A DNA stretch of 37,040 nucleotides from Candidatus Omnitrophota bacterium (GCA_016206675.1 JACQRD010000047.1:1-37040); one strand, 5' to 3'. Shown: positions 23,624 through 31,067, numbered from the stretch's first letter. The notes: generated by a model not told the origin, from the letters alone. Made by a program: numbers and translations.

Positions 23624-23935
23624 ATGCAGCACACATCGCGGACGTGGGTGACGGTCGCAGGACTGTCGCTCGCGCTGCTGGCCGCAGGGTGTAAGAGCGG
23701 CGGCGGGGGATTGAGCAGTTTGTTCGGGATTTTCGGCGGCGGTGGTGGTTTAGATGGAGGGGGCACTCAGCTGGCGGAGCTTTTTGACAACACCCCCAAT
23801 CCGGATACAACTCCAACGCCACCGGATACCGATCCACTGGCGGCAACCGTTCGCAATCCGGAACCGGGCAGCCTGGCGCTGTTCGGGACAGGCTTGCTGG
23901 GCGTGGCCTGTCTGCGCCGGCGGCGCAAAGCCTGA
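23624..23935 (+). CDS. Small lipoprotein-like protein with PEP-CTERM sorting signal
   Basis: A 103-residue protein with a signal at each end. The N terminus (RTWVTVAGLSLALLAAGC) looks like a lipoprotein signal peptide with the lipid-modified Cys at residue 23. The C terminus (NPEPGSLALFGTGLLGVACL, then RRRRKA; residues 78-103) is a complete PEP-CTERM tail: the PEP motif, a hydrophobic helix and an Arg cluster. This is the substrate signal of the exosortase encoded 1.9 kb downstream. Between them lies a Gly-rich then Thr/Pro/Asp-rich linker with no recognisable domain. A strong ribosome binding site (AAGGAGG, spacing 8) suggests high expression. It follows the sugar transferase by 28 bp and ends before a strong terminator. 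Confidence 0.85.
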   Translation: MQHTSRTWVTVAGLSLALLAAGCKSGGGGLSSLFGIFGGGGGLDGGGTQLAELFDNTPNPDTTPTPPDTDPLAATVRNPEPGSLALFGTGLLGVACLRRRRKA

Positions 23936-23964
23936 CCGCACGCAACACAAAGGACGAATTGATC

Positions 23965-24024
23965 AGCGTCGATTGCCTTCTTCGGTGAGTTTGGACGCTA
24001 CCCCCACCTCCTAAAGCGGGTAGC
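23965..24024 (+). other. Two mutually exclusive hairpins in the PEP-CTERM gene 3' region
   Basis: AGCGTC (23965-23970) can pair with GACGCT (23994-23999), while GCTACCC (23997-24003) can pair with GGGTAGC (24018-24024). The two stems share GCT at 23997-23999 and so cannot form together. They sit just before the intrinsic terminator at 24028. No known riboswitch was recognised. Confidence 0.35.
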
Positions 24025-24027
24025 CCA

Positions 24028-24061
24028 CCGCCTCCGTCGTGCTGCACGGAGGCGGTTTTTT
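24028..24061 (+). terminator. Intrinsic terminator after the PEP-CTERM gene
   Basis: CCGCCTCCGT (24028-24037) and ACGGAGGCGG (24046-24055) form a perfect 10-bp stem with an 8-nt loop, followed directly by TTTTTT. This is the clearest Rho-independent terminator in the window. It separates the sugar transferase/PEP-CTERM pair from the genes that follow. Confidence 0.92.
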
Positions 24062-24113
24062 ATTCCAGCCGCGCACTTAATTTTCATTAAAGATGCCTAA
24101 CAGAGGTGAAACC

Positions 24114-24129
24114 TGGTACGGATCATGCT
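24114..24129 (+). promoter_or_regulatory. Second sigma-54-like promoter
   Basis: TGGTACGGATCATGCT matches TGGCACG-N4-TTGCW except for T at position 4 and A at position 12, with the GG and GC doublets correctly spaced. It lies after the terminator at 24028-24061 and 25 bp before ATG 24155. This argues for ATG 24155 rather than the earlier ATG at 24125, which falls inside the -12 region. Confidence 0.5.
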
Positions 24130-24154
24130 TTTTCAAGGATCAGGCGACACATCG

Positions 24155-24979
24155 ATGAACGTAGTGCAACAAGCGCTGGGGGAGACGCTCAAGCACTTGC
24201 GCGCCCATCGGCTGCTGTGGCTGCCGTTTCTTCTCACCATGCTGGCTCAAGCCGTCCTGTTGAGCCTGGTGTGGGCAGCGCCGCATCCGCCCTTTTCCGG
24301 CCTCTTGGCTCCCCCGATCCGCTACGCGTACGGCGATGCCATGCTGCATTATCCCTGGCATCTGTGGCTGCTCTATCACGTGATGAAGCATACGCAACTA
24401 GCCGCCACACTGCTGGTGGGCGCGTACATGAGCGGCCTGGCCAGCGCCATGGTGCGCCAGCTGCACGAAGGACAGACGCTGTCCATACGGCAGGCGCTGC
24501 TCGGCGGCCGGGTGCGCTACGGGCGCCTGCTGCTGGTGTGGGCCGCCAGTTGGGCCGTCGCCACCGGGGTTCTGGAAGCCGCCGCGCGGCTGCCCTTCAG
24601 CGCCGCGGCGATGATGTGGCTGCAAGCGGCGCTGCTGATCGGCCTGCAGGCGGTGGTGGTGTATCCCATTGCCGCCGCCGTCTTCGAAGATCTCTCTTGG
24701 TGGAGGGCGCTGGTGCGCGGCGTGCAAGAGACGCTGCGCTATCCCGTCAGCACCGTGGCCATCGTGGCCATCCCCAGCGCCCTCATGGTGGCCTTTGCGC
24801 TGCTGGCTCACGAGCAGCGGGTCCAGGCGTGGATGACGCAGCTCGCGCCTGAAATTGCGGTGGCGTGCGTGCTGGCACGGCTGCTCGTCGTGACGGTCGC
24901 CGATGCGCTGCTGACCGTGGGTGCGGCGAATCTATGGCTGATCCATCGAAAACACCGACTCTTCTCATCGCATTCCTGA
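24155..24979 (+). CDS. Multi-pass membrane protein of the exosortase locus
   Basis: A 274-residue protein with about six hydrophobic helices (for example WLPFLLTMLAQAVLLSLVW, ~22-40; LQAALLIGLQAVVVYPIAAAV, ~158-178 in part) and Arg-rich cytoplasmic loops. I do not recognise a specific family; the layout resembles general inner-membrane proteins of the DUF4013/YciC kind. ATG 24155 is preferred because the alternative at 24125 overlaps the sigma-54-like element. The 3' end overlaps the next gene by 46 nt, so the two are cotranscribed. A role in envelope export or assembly is inferred only from position. Confidence 0.65.
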   Translation: MNVVQQALGETLKHLRAHRLLWLPFLLTMLAQAVLLSLVWAAPHPPFSGLLAPPIRYAYGDAMLHYPWHLWLLYHVMKHTQLAATLLVGAYMSGLASAMVRQLHEGQTLSIRQALLGGRVRYGRLLLVWAASWAVATGVLEAAARLPFSAAAMMWLQAALLIGLQAVVVYPIAAAVFEDLSWWRALVRGVQETLRYPVSTVAIVAIPSALMVAFALLAHEQRVQAWMTQLAPEIAVACVLARLLVVTVADALLTVGAANLWLIHRKHRLFSSHS

Positions 24980-25854
24980 TTCCACTACACGGCTGCAGCG
25001 CCGAGTACCGGGCCGAGCGGCTCTTGTGGCACGCGCAACAGCGCGCGCAGGCGGTGATGGACGATCCCGCCGGCGCGGCAGAGGAACAGGCGGTTGCGGC
25101 CATGGCGGCATTGGAACAGGTCATCAGCAAGGCCCGTGGCAGCCGCGCGGCGGCGCAGGCGCAGCTCGCTCTCGGGTCGATCGCCGCGCGCCGCAACCAG
25201 TTGGCGCAGGCGCGCGAAGCGTACGAAACGGCCGTCCGCAATCACAGCCAGTTCCCCGACCTGGCATATGCGGCGCGCGCGGCGCTACTGACGATCTATG
25301 CAGCCCAGCACGATCAGGCCGCGTTGATCGCCATGTACCGTGAGCTGATGGTTTCGCAGCCATGGAGCGGCGCGGGGCTGGATGCGCCGCTGGCCATCGC
25401 CCGTGCCGTCGCGCAGCGCCACTCCGCTGAGGAAGCCTCCGCGGCGTATCAGGCCGCGGTCAAGCACTACGAGAAGTTGATCAACGAGGCGCCCTCGATG
25501 GCCCAGGTGCTGCTCGCGAAGGGGCAGATGGTTGCGGCCTACGAAGGGCTGGGACAGTGGGAGCGCGCCATGGCGCTCTTGAAGGAGCTGGCAGCGGCGG
25601 AGCGTGGCGTGAACCGCCCTGTGGTCTTGCTGAAGATGGCGCAACTGCACGAAACACGGTTCGGTGAGATGGAGCAGGCGAAAGCCCTCTACCGGCAAGT
25701 GATCGACGGTTATGCGGGGCAGCCGGCCGCGTGGGCGGCGGCGCAGGCGCTGGCACGCCTTGTCCCGCCGCCGGCATCCCACACGGCGGCGTTGCCGGAG
25801 CTGTTGCTGTTCGCGCCGCCGCAGCGTCGAGGGACAAGCGCGCATGTCGAGTAG
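24934..25854 (+). CDS. TPR lipoprotein of the exosortase locus
   Basis: A 306-residue protein with an N-terminal lipoprotein signal (LLIAFLIPLHGC, Cys at residue 21). The mature part is an alpha-helical solenoid of tetratricopeptide-like repeats, for example AQLALGSIAARRNQLAQARE and GQWERAMALLKELAAAE. Such proteins scaffold polysaccharide-export or sorting complexes at the periplasmic face; TPR lipoproteins recur in exosortase-linked exopolysaccharide loci. ATG 24934 is chosen because it gives a proper signal peptide; earlier in-frame codons add a charged N terminus. It overlaps the gene before by 46 nt and the exosortase after by 11 nt. Confidence 0.75.
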   Translation: MADPSKTPTLLIAFLIPLHGCSAEYRAERLLWHAQQRAQAVMDDPAGAAEEQAVAAMAALEQVISKARGSRAAAQAQLALGSIAARRNQLAQAREAYETAVRNHSQFPDLAYAARAALLTIYAAQHDQAALIAMYRELMVSQPWSGAGLDAPLAIARAVAQRHSAEEASAAYQAAVKHYEKLINEAPSMAQVLLAKGQMVAAYEGLGQWERAMALLKELAAAERGVNRPVVLLKMAQLHETRFGEMEQAKALYRQVIDGYAGQPAAWAAAQALARLVPPPASHTAALPELLLFAPPQRRGTSAHVE

Positions 25855-26695
25855 CGCCGTGCGCGGAGGGCCGCACCGTCTGGCATGGACGCTGCCATGG
25901 ATCGCCGCCGGCGTGGCCTTGTGCTGGCCCACCATGCGCTGGATGGCGGAGCGGTTTGAGGCCCCCGACTCCTTTTATTCGCACGGCTGGCTGATCCTTG
26001 TGGCCAGCGGATGGCTGCTCTGGAAGCGGCGCGCGCGGCTGGCCGCGCTGCCGGCCTCGCCGACGTATGACGGCCTGTGGGTGTTGGTGCCGTCGCTCGC
26101 CGTCTACGTGATGGCGACATGGTGGCGCATTCACGTCGTCGCGGGCTTGAGCCTGTTGGGGATCCTCTGGGGGCTGGTCTGGACGCTCTGGGGTCGCGCG
26201 GTCGCCAAGGTAGCGCGGTTTCCGTTGGCCTTTCTCGTGTTTATGGTCCCGCTGCCTGGCATTCTCTTAATTGCCATCAGCTTTCAAATGAAGCTGCTGG
26301 CCGCCGCCATCGCCACGTGGCTGCTGAACCTCATCGGCATGCCGGCGACGCAGGCCGGCTCAACGATTCAGGTGCCCGGCGTGTCCGTCATTGTGGACGA
26401 CACCTGCAGTGGGCTGCGGTCGCTCATCAGTTTGCTGGCTCTGTCGATTTTCTGGACGGCGCTACTGCCGCCGGTCGCCGCGCGGTGGCAGAAGCTCAGC
26501 CTGGTCGCGGCGTCAGTGCCGATTGCCCTGCTGGGGAACATGGTCCGGATCCTCGTGCTGGTGTTGGTGGCCGTGATTTACGGAGCGAAGGCCGCCGAAG
26601 GATTCATTCACTATGGTTCCGGCATGGTGGTCTTCGGCGTCGCCATCGTCGTGCTGGTGTGGCTGAGCAACCTCTTGATGAAGCGCTCCCGATGA
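25844..26695 (+). CDS. xrt: Exosortase (EpsH/XrtA family)
   Basis: A 283-residue polytopic membrane protease/transpeptidase that processes PEP-CTERM tails. The catalytic triad can be placed: Cys188 in VDDTCSGLRSL, Arg235 in GNMVRILVLV and His256 in GFIHYGSGMVVF, each beside the expected membrane helix. About eight helices are predicted. Established knowledge: exosortases cut the PEP-CTERM signal and are tied to exopolysaccharide loci. The obvious local substrate is the small protein at 23624. EpsI follows by ATGA overlap. The subtype (XrtA or another class) cannot be settled from reading alone. Confidence 0.95.
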   Translation: MSSSAVRGGPHRLAWTLPWIAAGVALCWPTMRWMAERFEAPDSFYSHGWLILVASGWLLWKRRARLAALPASPTYDGLWVLVPSLAVYVMATWWRIHVVAGLSLLGILWGLVWTLWGRAVAKVARFPLAFLVFMVPLPGILLIAISFQMKLLAAAIATWLLNLIGMPATQAGSTIQVPGVSVIVDDTCSGLRSLISLLALSIFWTALLPPVAARWQKLSLVAASVPIALLGNMVRILVLVLVAVIYGAKAAEGFIHYGSGMVVFGVAIVVLVWLSNLLMKRSR

Positions 26696-27327
26696 AACAC
26701 GCAGGCAAGCAGAGGGCTGCGCGCCCGGTTGCGCTGCTGCTGCTGGCCGCCGCCGCGGCCCTGGTGTGGCACGGACCCCCGGCGGCCCAAGCCGTCTCCG
26801 GCGCGTCTTCCCCATCGATCGGTGCGACGGTTCCCGCGCAGGTCGGTTCCTGGGCGGGCCGGGCCCTGTCGGTTGAAGACCGGGCGAAAGCGCTCCTTGA
26901 GACGGACGACGTCGTCCTTATGGAGTATCGCCATGGCGATCAGCCGCCGGTGTGGCTGGCGTTCGTGGCCGGCTTCGGCAATCGCGCCGCCTTCCACCCG
27001 CCCGAGCTCTGCTATGTGGGCAGTCACTTTGAGGTCATGCAGCGTGCGCCGGTGATATTGGCCGTCAACGGGGCGGCCCATCGGCTGATGCGCCTGGTCG
27101 TCCGGCAGAATCGCCAGCACTACGAAGCCTGGTACTGGTTCACCGCCAACAAGCGGGTGACCTCCAACTACTACCAGCAGCAGGCATGGCTGATGTGGGA
27201 CACCATCCGGGGCCGCCCCGCCTCAGGCACCCTGGTGCGGATTTCCACGCCGCTGGACGACCCTCGCGCCACCCATGCCCGCCTGCTGGATTTCGTCACC
27301 GCCTGGGAGGAGCGCGCCGGCTCATGA
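26692..27327 (+). CDS. epsI: EpsI-family exosortase partner
   Basis: A 211-residue protein with an N-terminal membrane or signal segment (PVALLLLAAAAALVW, 12-26) and an extracytoplasmic domain. The EpsI signature is visible as FHPPELCYVGSHFEVM (~102-117), with the conserved His and Cys, followed by RLVVRQNRQHYEAWYWF. EpsI is found next to or fused with exosortases and is needed for exopolysaccharide production in the systems studied; its exact chemistry is not established. The start is coupled to the exosortase stop (ATGA). Confidence 0.9.
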   Translation: MKHAGKQRAARPVALLLLAAAAALVWHGPPAAQAVSGASSPSIGATVPAQVGSWAGRALSVEDRAKALLETDDVVLMEYRHGDQPPVWLAFVAGFGNRAAFHPPELCYVGSHFEVMQRAPVILAVNGAAHRLMRLVVRQNRQHYEAWYWFTANKRVTSNYYQQQAWLMWDTIRGRPASGTLVRISTPLDDPRATHARLLDFVTAWEERAGS

Positions 27328-27342
27328 GCACTCCCGGTGCGA

Positions 27343-27371
27343 TTGACCCCTCCGAGCGGGTGTGGTACGCT
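27343..27371 (+). promoter_or_regulatory. Sigma-70 promoter for the two-component genes
   Basis: TTGACC (27343-27348), a 17-bp spacer and TACGCT (27366-27371) preceded by TGTGG. It lies just after the epsI stop and 45 bp before ATG 27417. It could give the kinase and regulator a basal supply independent of the operon they are expected to control. Confidence 0.55.
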
Positions 27372-27416
27372 ACAGCCCTTCATCCCCGGCATCGCACGGC
27401 AACCGTAAGGCGGATC

Positions 27417-28499
27417 ATGGCGTCTCCCAATCTCCAATCTGATGAATGGGAGCAACTCTGCCGCATCGCTCCCTGCGGCATGATGTTGCTGGACAGCCAC
27501 GCGATGATTCGTTTTCTCAACGGGGCCGCCTCGAAGCTGCTCGGCATTGACCTCCACCTGTCGATCGGCCAGTCGTTGGCGGATGCGCTGCCCGCGTGGA
27601 AGGAGACGCCGCTCTACGCCAGCCTGCCCTCGCTGATGGGAGCCCAATCCACGTTCGAAGCCATCGATTTCGACGTGCCCGGCCGCGACAAGAAACGGCT
27701 GCGGGTTTCTGCCGCGCACATCCCTGGCGCGGCGCAGCAGGCCCGCGGGGTGTTGCTGACCATCGTGGAGGATTCAGAGGTCGCCAGCCTGGAGCAGCGG
27801 CTCCATCGGGCGGAGTACCAGGCCTCCATCGGCAAGCTGGCCCGCGGCATCGCGCATGAGCTCAACAGCCCGCTGGACGGCGTGCTGCGCTACACGCACT
27901 TAGCACTTGAGCAGCTGGTGAGCGACTCCACCGTTCGCGAGTACCTCATCCACGTCAAGGAAGGCTTAGACCGGATGGTGCGCGCGGTGCGGGCCTTCCT
28001 GGAGTTCTCCCGCCAGGTCACCACCCCCGTCACCCGCGTGGCGGATCTGAACAAGCTGGTTGACGACGCGCTGCTGCTCGTGCAGCACCGGGCCAAGTTC
28101 CAGCAGGTGCAGGTGCTCAAGCGCTACGACCCGCATTTGCCGGAGGTGCTCGACGGGGGGCTGCAACACGCCATCGTCAACCTGATCAAGAACGCCTTCG
28201 ATGCGATGCCGCGCGGGGGGACGCTCACGATCACCACGCGCAAAAACGAGGATCACGTAGACGTCGACGTGGAGGATACCGGGGCCGGCATTCCGGAAGA
28301 GTTGCATTCCCGCATGTTCGAGCCGTTCTTCTCCACCAAGCCGATCCACCAGGGCAGCGGACTGGGCCTGATCATCGCCAAGGAAGTGGTGGAGCGCTCC
28401 GGGGGCACCATCGAATTCACCAGCCAGCCGGGGGCGGGGACGACGTTCCGCATCCACGTGCCGGCCGCGCCGGCCGACAGCCAAACGAATGGAACGTAA
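27417..28499 (+). CDS. Soluble PAS-domain histidine kinase
   Basis: A 360-residue sensor kinase without membrane helices. It has an N-terminal PAS domain (~10-120: IAPCGMMLLDSHAMIRFLNGAAS split around residue 30), a HisKA dimer/phosphoacceptor domain with His147 in GIAHELNSPLDGVL, and a complete HATPase domain (NLIKNAFDAMP; VEDTGAGIPEE; FEPFFSTKP; GSGLGLIIAKEVV). It should phosphorylate Asp54 of the regulator encoded next, with which it overlaps by 11 nt. ATG 27417 follows the sigma-70 site; ATG 27324 (ATGA overlap with epsI) would add 31 residues. It occupies the place of PrsK in other exosortase loci but lacks that protein's membrane part. Confidence 0.9.
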   Translation: MASPNLQSDEWEQLCRIAPCGMMLLDSHAMIRFLNGAASKLLGIDLHLSIGQSLADALPAWKETPLYASLPSLMGAQSTFEAIDFDVPGRDKKRLRVSAAHIPGAAQQARGVLLTIVEDSEVASLEQRLHRAEYQASIGKLARGIAHELNSPLDGVLRYTHLALEQLVSDSTVREYLIHVKEGLDRMVRAVRAFLEFSRQVTTPVTRVADLNKLVDDALLLVQHRAKFQQVQVLKRYDPHLPEVLDGGLQHAIVNLIKNAFDAMPRGGTLTITTRKNEDHVDVDVEDTGAGIPEELHSRMFEPFFSTKPIHQGSGLGLIIAKEVVERSGGTIEFTSQPGAGTTFRIHVPAAPADSQTNGT

Positions 28500-29895
28500 C
28501 CGCATCCTGGTCGTCGACGACGACCCCCTCATCCGCGGCTCCCTCTACGAGATGCTCCGCGGGCGGCACTACGACGTCGAAATGGCGTCCAACGGTGCTG
28601 AAGCGATGGAGCACCTGAAGCGCCGCAAGTTCCAGCTCGTGCTCACGGATTGGAAGATGCCGCAGATCGACGGCATGAGCCTCTTGGCCCACATCAAGCG
28701 CGCGCAGCCGGAGGTCAACGTCGTCCTCATCACGGGCTTTGGCAACATCAGCTCGGCGGTGGAGGCGATGCGGGAGGGCGCCTTCGACTACCTCACCAAG
28801 CCGATCCAGCCGGAAGAGCTGGAGGCGACGATTCAGCGAGCCCTGAGCGAGTACATCGTGCCCGGCAGCCCGGAGGGCGACGGGTTCAACGATCCGTTCG
28901 CCGGCATCGTCTCGCAGGACCCGGCGATGAAGAAACTCTTCGGCATGATTGAATCCATCGCCGCCACACCGGCTACGGTGCTGCTGGAAGGGGAGAGCGG
29001 CACCGGCAAGCGCGTCATCGCCCATGCCATCCACCGGGCGGATCCCAAGCGCTGCCACCATCCGTTCGTTGAGATCAGCTGCGGGGCTTTGCCGGAGACG
29101 CTGCTGGAGAGCGAGCTCTTCGGGCACGTGAGGGGCTCCTTCACCGGCGCGATCCGTGATAAGCAGGGGCGCTTCGAGCTGGCCGACGGCGGCAGCGTGC
29201 TGCTGGATGAGATCGACGCCTTCACGCCGGCGCTGCAGGTGAAGCTGCTGCGGGTGATTCAGGACCGGCTCTACGAGCGGGTGGGCGATACGCGCACGGT
29301 GCGTGTGGATGTGCGCATCATCGCCGCCACCAACCGCAGGCTCTCCGAGCTGGTCAAGCAGGGCAAGTTCCGCGAAGACCTCTACTACCGGCTGAACGTC
29401 ATCTGCCTGCGGCTGCCGCCGCTGCGCGAGCGCAAGGTGGATCTGCCGCTGCTGATCGACCATTTCATCGCCCGCAGCAGCCAGGCGATCGGCAAGAGCA
29501 TCAGCGGAGTGACGGATGAGGCGATGCAGTTGCTGACCGCCCACCCCTGGCCCGGCAACGTACGCGAGCTGGAAAACGTCATCGAACGGGCCGTGATTCT
29601 GGCTAGGCATGCGAAGATCGGCGCGGAGGATTTGTCCGAGGAGTTGGGAGGCGAGGGCAGTGCTACAGCGCCCGATGAGGCTGTGCCATCCGCTGCGCCC
29701 TCCGCCGGTCACGCCTCCGACAGCGCCGGCTGGGCGCTGAAGGACGCGCTGCGCATGCCAGAGCGCGATCTGATTTTGAAAGTGCTGGCTGAGGTGCGAT
29801 GGAACCGCTCGGAAGCCGCCAAGCGGCTAGGGATCCATCGCTCCACCCTGTATCACAAAATCAAACAGTTGGGGATCGATACCTCGTCGAAATAG
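28489..29895 (+). CDS. Sigma-54-dependent response regulator (NtrC/PrsR type)
   Basis: A 468-residue activator with three domains. The receiver (1-120) has Asp10/Asp11, phosphoacceptor Asp54 (VLTDWKMPQ) and Lys of TKPIQPEEL. The AAA+ domain (~140-380) has Walker A GESGTGK, GSFTGA at residues 216-221 (the sigma-54 contact loop, usually GAFTGA), and Walker B GGSVLLDEID. A Fis-type helix-turn-helix ends the chain (NRSEAAKRLGIHRSTLYHKIKQLGI). Such proteins bind enhancers 100-200 bp upstream and remodel sigma-54 holoenzyme. Likely targets are the -24/-12 sites at 22814 and 24114. The position is that of PrsR in PEP-CTERM systems. Confidence 0.93.
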   Translation: MERNRILVVDDDPLIRGSLYEMLRGRHYDVEMASNGAEAMEHLKRRKFQLVLTDWKMPQIDGMSLLAHIKRAQPEVNVVLITGFGNISSAVEAMREGAFDYLTKPIQPEELEATIQRALSEYIVPGSPEGDGFNDPFAGIVSQDPAMKKLFGMIESIAATPATVLLEGESGTGKRVIAHAIHRADPKRCHHPFVEISCGALPETLLESELFGHVRGSFTGAIRDKQGRFELADGGSVLLDEIDAFTPALQVKLLRVIQDRLYERVGDTRTVRVDVRIIAATNRRLSELVKQGKFREDLYYRLNVICLRLPPLRERKVDLPLLIDHFIARSSQAIGKSISGVTDEAMQLLTAHPWPGNVRELENVIERAVILARHAKIGAEDLSEELGGEGSATAPDEAVPSAAPSAGHASDSAGWALKDALRMPERDLILKVLAEVRWNRSEAAKRLGIHRSTLYHKIKQLGIDTSSK

Positions 29896-29922
29896 CGCCG
29901 TCCCCCGCCTCGGCCACACCTC

Positions 29923-30501
29923 ATGCCCTCTATCTCCGCGTCCCCGTCTGCGCCTACGCTGCTTGAAGGCGTGGAGCCCGCCCGGTGGCAGCGCCTCCAG
30001 GATCGCTTGGCCCATGTCCTCGGCGTGCCGATTCGGACCGTGGGGCTCTCCCGCGAGCTGCTCGTCCCGCCCAGCTGGCCCTCCAGCCTGGTCAACGACC
30101 AGACCATCGCCTTGTTGCGCGCCGGGGAGGAGCTGGAGCAGCTGATTCCGTCTGGGCAGCTGCTGCGCGAGGTCGCCAGCGTCACCACGACCCTTGGGGC
30201 CACCTACGCCGCAGTGCCGATGCGCGCCGCGCCGGAGTTGATCCTTGCCTACGTGGTGATCGGCCCGATCGTGGTGGGAGTGCGCGAGGAGGAGCTGCAA
30301 TTCCGCCAGCGAGTGCACGCGATGGGGCTTGATGCCTCCGCCCTGTGGCCGCTGATGCTCTCCCTGCGGCTGTATTCTTTCAGCGGGCTGCGAGCGCTGC
30401 TGGATCTGATCGAAGATCTCACCGGCCTGCTGGCTGAAATGGCCTATCGAAAGACCGGGGACGGTTCTCATTTTCCCGTCGGATCAATGCCGGGAAAATA
30501 A
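29923..30501 (+). CDS. PocR-like sensor domain protein
   Basis: A 192-residue single-domain protein with no DNA-binding or kinase part. The segment YAAVPMRAAPELILAYVVIGPIVVG (key: AVPM and VIGPIVVG) followed by alternating helices fits the PocR ligand-sensing domain, a PAS-like fold first named from the PocR regulator. It follows the response regulator by 27 bp and is probably an accessory ligand sensor for the kinase/regulator pair; this is inference. The last ~15 residues (DGSHFPVGSMPGK) are encoded by the palindrome at 30459-30510 and may be a recent extension. Confidence 0.55.
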   Translation: MPSISASPSAPTLLEGVEPARWQRLQDRLAHVLGVPIRTVGLSRELLVPPSWPSSLVNDQTIALLRAGEELEQLIPSGQLLREVASVTTTLGATYAAVPMRAAPELILAYVVIGPIVVGVREEELQFRQRVHAMGLDASALWPLMLSLRLYSFSGLRALLDLIEDLTGLLAEMAYRKTGDGSHFPVGSMPGK

Positions 30502-30510
30502 GAACCGTCC
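30459..30510. repeat. Long palindrome at the 3' end of the PocR-like gene
   Basis: GGACGGTTCTCATTTTCCCG (30459-30478) pairs with 30491-30510 (CGGGAAAATAAGAACCGTCC) at 19 of 20 positions around a 12-nt loop. It encodes the C terminus and stop codon of the PocR-like gene and could also act as a terminator-like barrier. It is unrelated in sequence to the other palindromes. Confidence 0.8.
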
Positions 30511-30592
30511 TGCTCTGTCGAAAACCGCCCCGCCAGCGCCGTTGCGCCGCCGGACGCCTGGCTTCAGTGGACCGGCGCGGGGGGCCTGCAGG

Positions 30593-30779
30593 GCCAGCGG
30601 CGGCGGGGCCGGCCGCTCGCTCCGGTGCGGGCTCCGGGCGCCCGGAGGGCGTCGACCCGGCCGGCCAACTCCTCGCCGGTTAGGCTCGTCGGACAGGCCG
30701 GCCGTGTCTCAAAATCAGGTCGCCGCCTCCGGGCTGAGCCCGCACAGTCGCTCGCGGTCCGGCCCACGCCGCCGCTGGC
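30593..30779. other. Large imperfect hairpin A (candidate structured RNA)
   Basis: A 187-nt self-complementary stretch. Paired blocks, outside in: 30593-30605 with 30767-30779 (13 bp perfect), 30606-30612 with 30759-30765, 30625-30634 with 30736-30745 (10 bp), 30641-30648 with 30726-30733 (8 bp), and 30658-30666 with 30696-30704 (9 bp), closing on a ~29-nt loop. No convincing gene lies here. The block order and small internal loops look like a structured RNA or a decayed inverted-repeat element; no known RNA family was recognised. Confidence 0.6.
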
Positions 30780-30798
30780 TGTGTTTCGTGGGCTAGTA

Positions 30799-30976
30799 GT
30801 GCCGCAGGCACCCCCGGCGAGCGACTATGCGGTTCAGCCTGGCGCAGGCGGACTGCTGTTAGAGCCCCCGGCCGTGCTGTTTGAGGCGCCGGTTAAGCGG
30901 CGCCGAGTTCACGGCCGGGTCCGCCGAGCCGGGCGTCTCGGAACCGCATCGGAGCGAGCCGGGGTGCCGGCGGCAC
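30799..30976. other. Large imperfect hairpin B (candidate structured RNA)
   Basis: A 178-nt hairpin 19 nt after hairpin A. Paired blocks: 30799-30805 with 30970-30976, 30807-30814 with 30961-30968, 30827-30835 with 30941-30949 (9 bp), 30837-30843 with 30928-30934, 30847-30853 with 30919-30925, 30867-30876 with 30910-30919, and 30885-30891 with 30898-30904, ending in the 6-nt loop GTTAAG. The helix is nearly continuous. It lies just upstream of the promoter at 31004-31032, so it is not in the 5' leader made from that promoter. Confidence 0.6.
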
Positions 30977-31003
30977 AGAGGAGCGGCCGCGGTGGCGCCA
31001 GTC

Positions 31004-31032
31004 TTGCGAGTGTGAAAGTTTTCACATATAAT
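31004..31032 (+). promoter_or_regulatory. Sigma-70 promoter of the one-carbon operon
   Basis: TTGCGA (31004-31009), a 17-bp spacer and a perfect TATAAT (31027-31032). Transcription would start near 31039, giving a ~30-nt leader before fchA and probably serving all genes to gcvPB. Confidence 0.8.
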
Positions 31033-31067
31033 GAAGTCTCTTCGTTCCATCGCGTAATTTCCCATCC

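Noticed and set aside
30661..30900. GTTAGGC and GTTAAGC resemble integron attC core sites
   Set aside because: No matching RYYYAAC partner at attC spacing, no integrase and no gene cassettes; likely coincidence in hairpin loops.
30593..30976. RNase P RNA, tmRNA, SRP RNA or 6S RNA
   Set aside because: None of the invariant core sequences (such as GAGGAAAGTCC, ACAGAA...GGCTTA, or a tmRNA TGG-CCA end) was found on either strand.
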